12,919 bases of DNA from an uncultured cyanobacterium. GTDB lineage: Bacteria > Cyanobacteriota > Cyanobacteriia > Cyanobacteriales > Geitlerinemataceae. The stretch lies in assembly GCA_937121005.1 (NCBI GenBank), contig CAKZKB010000100.1, forward strand, positions 1 through 12,919. Direction: 5' to 3'. Positions 12,157-12,919 of the stretch are shown here, one piece after another (positions within the stretch are counted from its first letter, which is position 1; every line of letters starts with the position of its first letter). The notes beneath the pieces were generated by a model. It ran no database searches. It had not been told where the DNA came from and saw only the letters and a list, made by a program, of their open reading frames with translations. Position numbers and translations under genes: made by a program.

Positions 12157-12919
12157 GTGACGTGGATCTTACGCCGCAGATGGCGACTGTTGGTTCTATT
12201 TCTGGTGGGACTGTTCTGGGCTCTGGGGATGACCGCCGAGCCGGGGGCCGCACAGATTGCTTCCGGTTCTGACTGGACGCAACGCGGCTGGCGATCGCAC
12301 CAAAGCGGCAACTATACCGAGGCCCTGGCCGCCTGGAGTCGCGCCCTAGAAGGCCCCACAACCCCCGCAGAAGCAGCAATCCTGTACGCCAACCTGGGCC
12401 GCACCTACTACGCCATCGGCCAGCCCCACCTGGCCCTCGATGCCTGGAAAGAAGCCATCGAACTTTACCAAACTGTCGAGGGCGATCGAGTGCAACTGGA
12501 AATCGCGCGGCTGACCCTGGAACGGGGCCAGGCCTTCGATGCCTTGGGAATGCCCGAACACGCCCGCCGCCAGCTAGATGCGGTTCGCAACCACTGGCCC
12601 GACAACGCCGATCGCGATCTGGAGGAAACCGCCGCCACCCTGGAGGGCAATATCTGGCGATCGCTCGGCGAGTACGATAATGCGATCGCCGCCTACAAGC
12701 AAACTCGGGCACTGGCCCGCCAAGCCGACGATGTTGCCGAAATTGCCAGCGCCCTAGGCAACTTGGGGGCAACCTACGAACGCTGCGCCCGCCGCTACCG
12801 CTACCGCACCGAAACCGCCACCGCCGAGGGGGACGACGATCGCGCGGCCGTCGCTGCCGCCATGGCCCGCGAGTGCGAAACCCAGGCGATCGCCAGCTTC
12901 GCCGAGAGTGCGGATCTAG
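12157..12919 (+). CDS. Secreted TPR-repeat protein, 3' end outside window
   Basis: The first 254 residues of a protein that continues past the window edge. The GTG at 12157 is the only usable start, since an in-frame TAG lies just upstream (12142-12144), and AGTAGGGA precedes it. The N-terminus is basic (ILRRRWR), then hydrophobic (LLVLFLVGLFWALG), with a probable Sec cleavage site at PGAA-Q around residue 32. The mature part is helical tetratricopeptide repeats: WRSHQSGNYTEALAAWSRAL (45-64), a unit at 75-105 with ANLGRTYYAIGQ, and a unit at 163-190 with GNIWRSLGEYDNAIAAY, followed by SALGNLGATYERC. Long TPR proteins with such signals in cyanobacteria often end in a CHAT protease domain, but that part is not present here, so the class is open. 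The gene is clearly richer in GC than its neighbours, mainly at third positions. It is divergent from the nucleotidyltransferase gene. Confidence 0.8.
   Translation, partial: MTWILRRRWRLLVLFLVGLFWALGMTAEPGAAQIASGSDWTQRGWRSHQSGNYTEALAAWSRALEGPTTPAEAAILYANLGRTYYAIGQPHLALDAWKEAIELYQTVEGDRVQLEIARLTLERGQAFDALGMPEHARRQLDAVRNHWPDNADRDLEETAATLEGNIWRSLGEYDNAIAAYKQTRALARQADDVAEIASALGNLGATYERCARRYRYRTETATAEGDDDRAAVAAAMARECETQAIASFAESADL

Noticed and set aside
12137..12772. Long open frame of 211 codons on the minus strand
   Set aside because: It is the shadow of the GC-rich TPR gene on the plus strand, whose frame has TPR motifs and a signal peptide. The minus frame is arginine/proline-rich without any recognisable domain.
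1..12919. CRISPR arrays, rRNA or tRNA genes, phage modules
   Set aside because: No regularly spaced repeats with unique spacers, no RNA-gene signatures and no phage structural genes were seen on either strand.

Overview
The window is cyanobacterial. It is dotted with HIP1-type octamers (GCGATCGC, for example at 284-291 and 911-918). It carries the cyanobacterial/plastid genes ycf35 and ycf46, and its intergenic repeats are of kinds common in filamentous cyanobacteria (AATTCAAA arrays, GAGGC..GCCTC hairpins, AGAAACCCGGTTTCT elements). A filamentous, non-heterocystous lineage is a reasonable guess, but the sequence does not prove it.

Layout. (i) 1-338: no convincing gene, one 16-bp imperfect hairpin. 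(ii) 339-3780, minus strand, in order of transcription: a small ribbon-helix-helix regulator with palindromes in its promoter and leader, the AAA+ ATPase ycf46, ycf35 with a strong intrinsic terminator, and an RNase HII gene whose C-terminal third has been lost. (iii) 3955-5354, plus strand: a small lipoprotein and a complete HdrB-like two-CCG-domain iron-sulfur protein. (iv) 5480-10050, plus strand: a secreted galactose-oxidase/glyoxal-oxidase-like protein that keeps the whole Cys-Tyr copper-radical active site, then a DyP-type peroxidase fused to a LamG-like domain. A 201-bp terminal-inverted-repeat element with four internal hairpins lies between them, and a terminator follows. (v) 10203-11217: a possible small leader ORF with promoter and Shine-Dalgarno, then a GT2 glycosyltransferase. 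(vi) 11218-11430: a convergent junction filled with repeats, including a second element sharing the terminal motif of the first. (vii) 11431-12063, minus: an AbiEii-like nucleotidyltransferase without a visible partner. (viii) 12157-12919, plus: the start of a GC-rich secreted TPR protein, cut by the window edge.

The most interesting unit is the copper-radical oxidase/DyP-LamG pair. Copper-radical oxidases make H2O2 while oxidising an alcohol or aldehyde; DyP peroxidases consume H2O2. In Streptomyces a galactose-oxidase-like GlxA and a DyP (DtpA) are functionally linked. An equivalent pair in a cyanobacterium, with the DyP carrying a possible glycan-binding domain and a glycosyltransferase downstream, suggests oxidative modification or cross-linking of surface polysaccharide. 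This function is inferred, and the lack of a recognisable signal peptide on the DyP argues against its simplest form.
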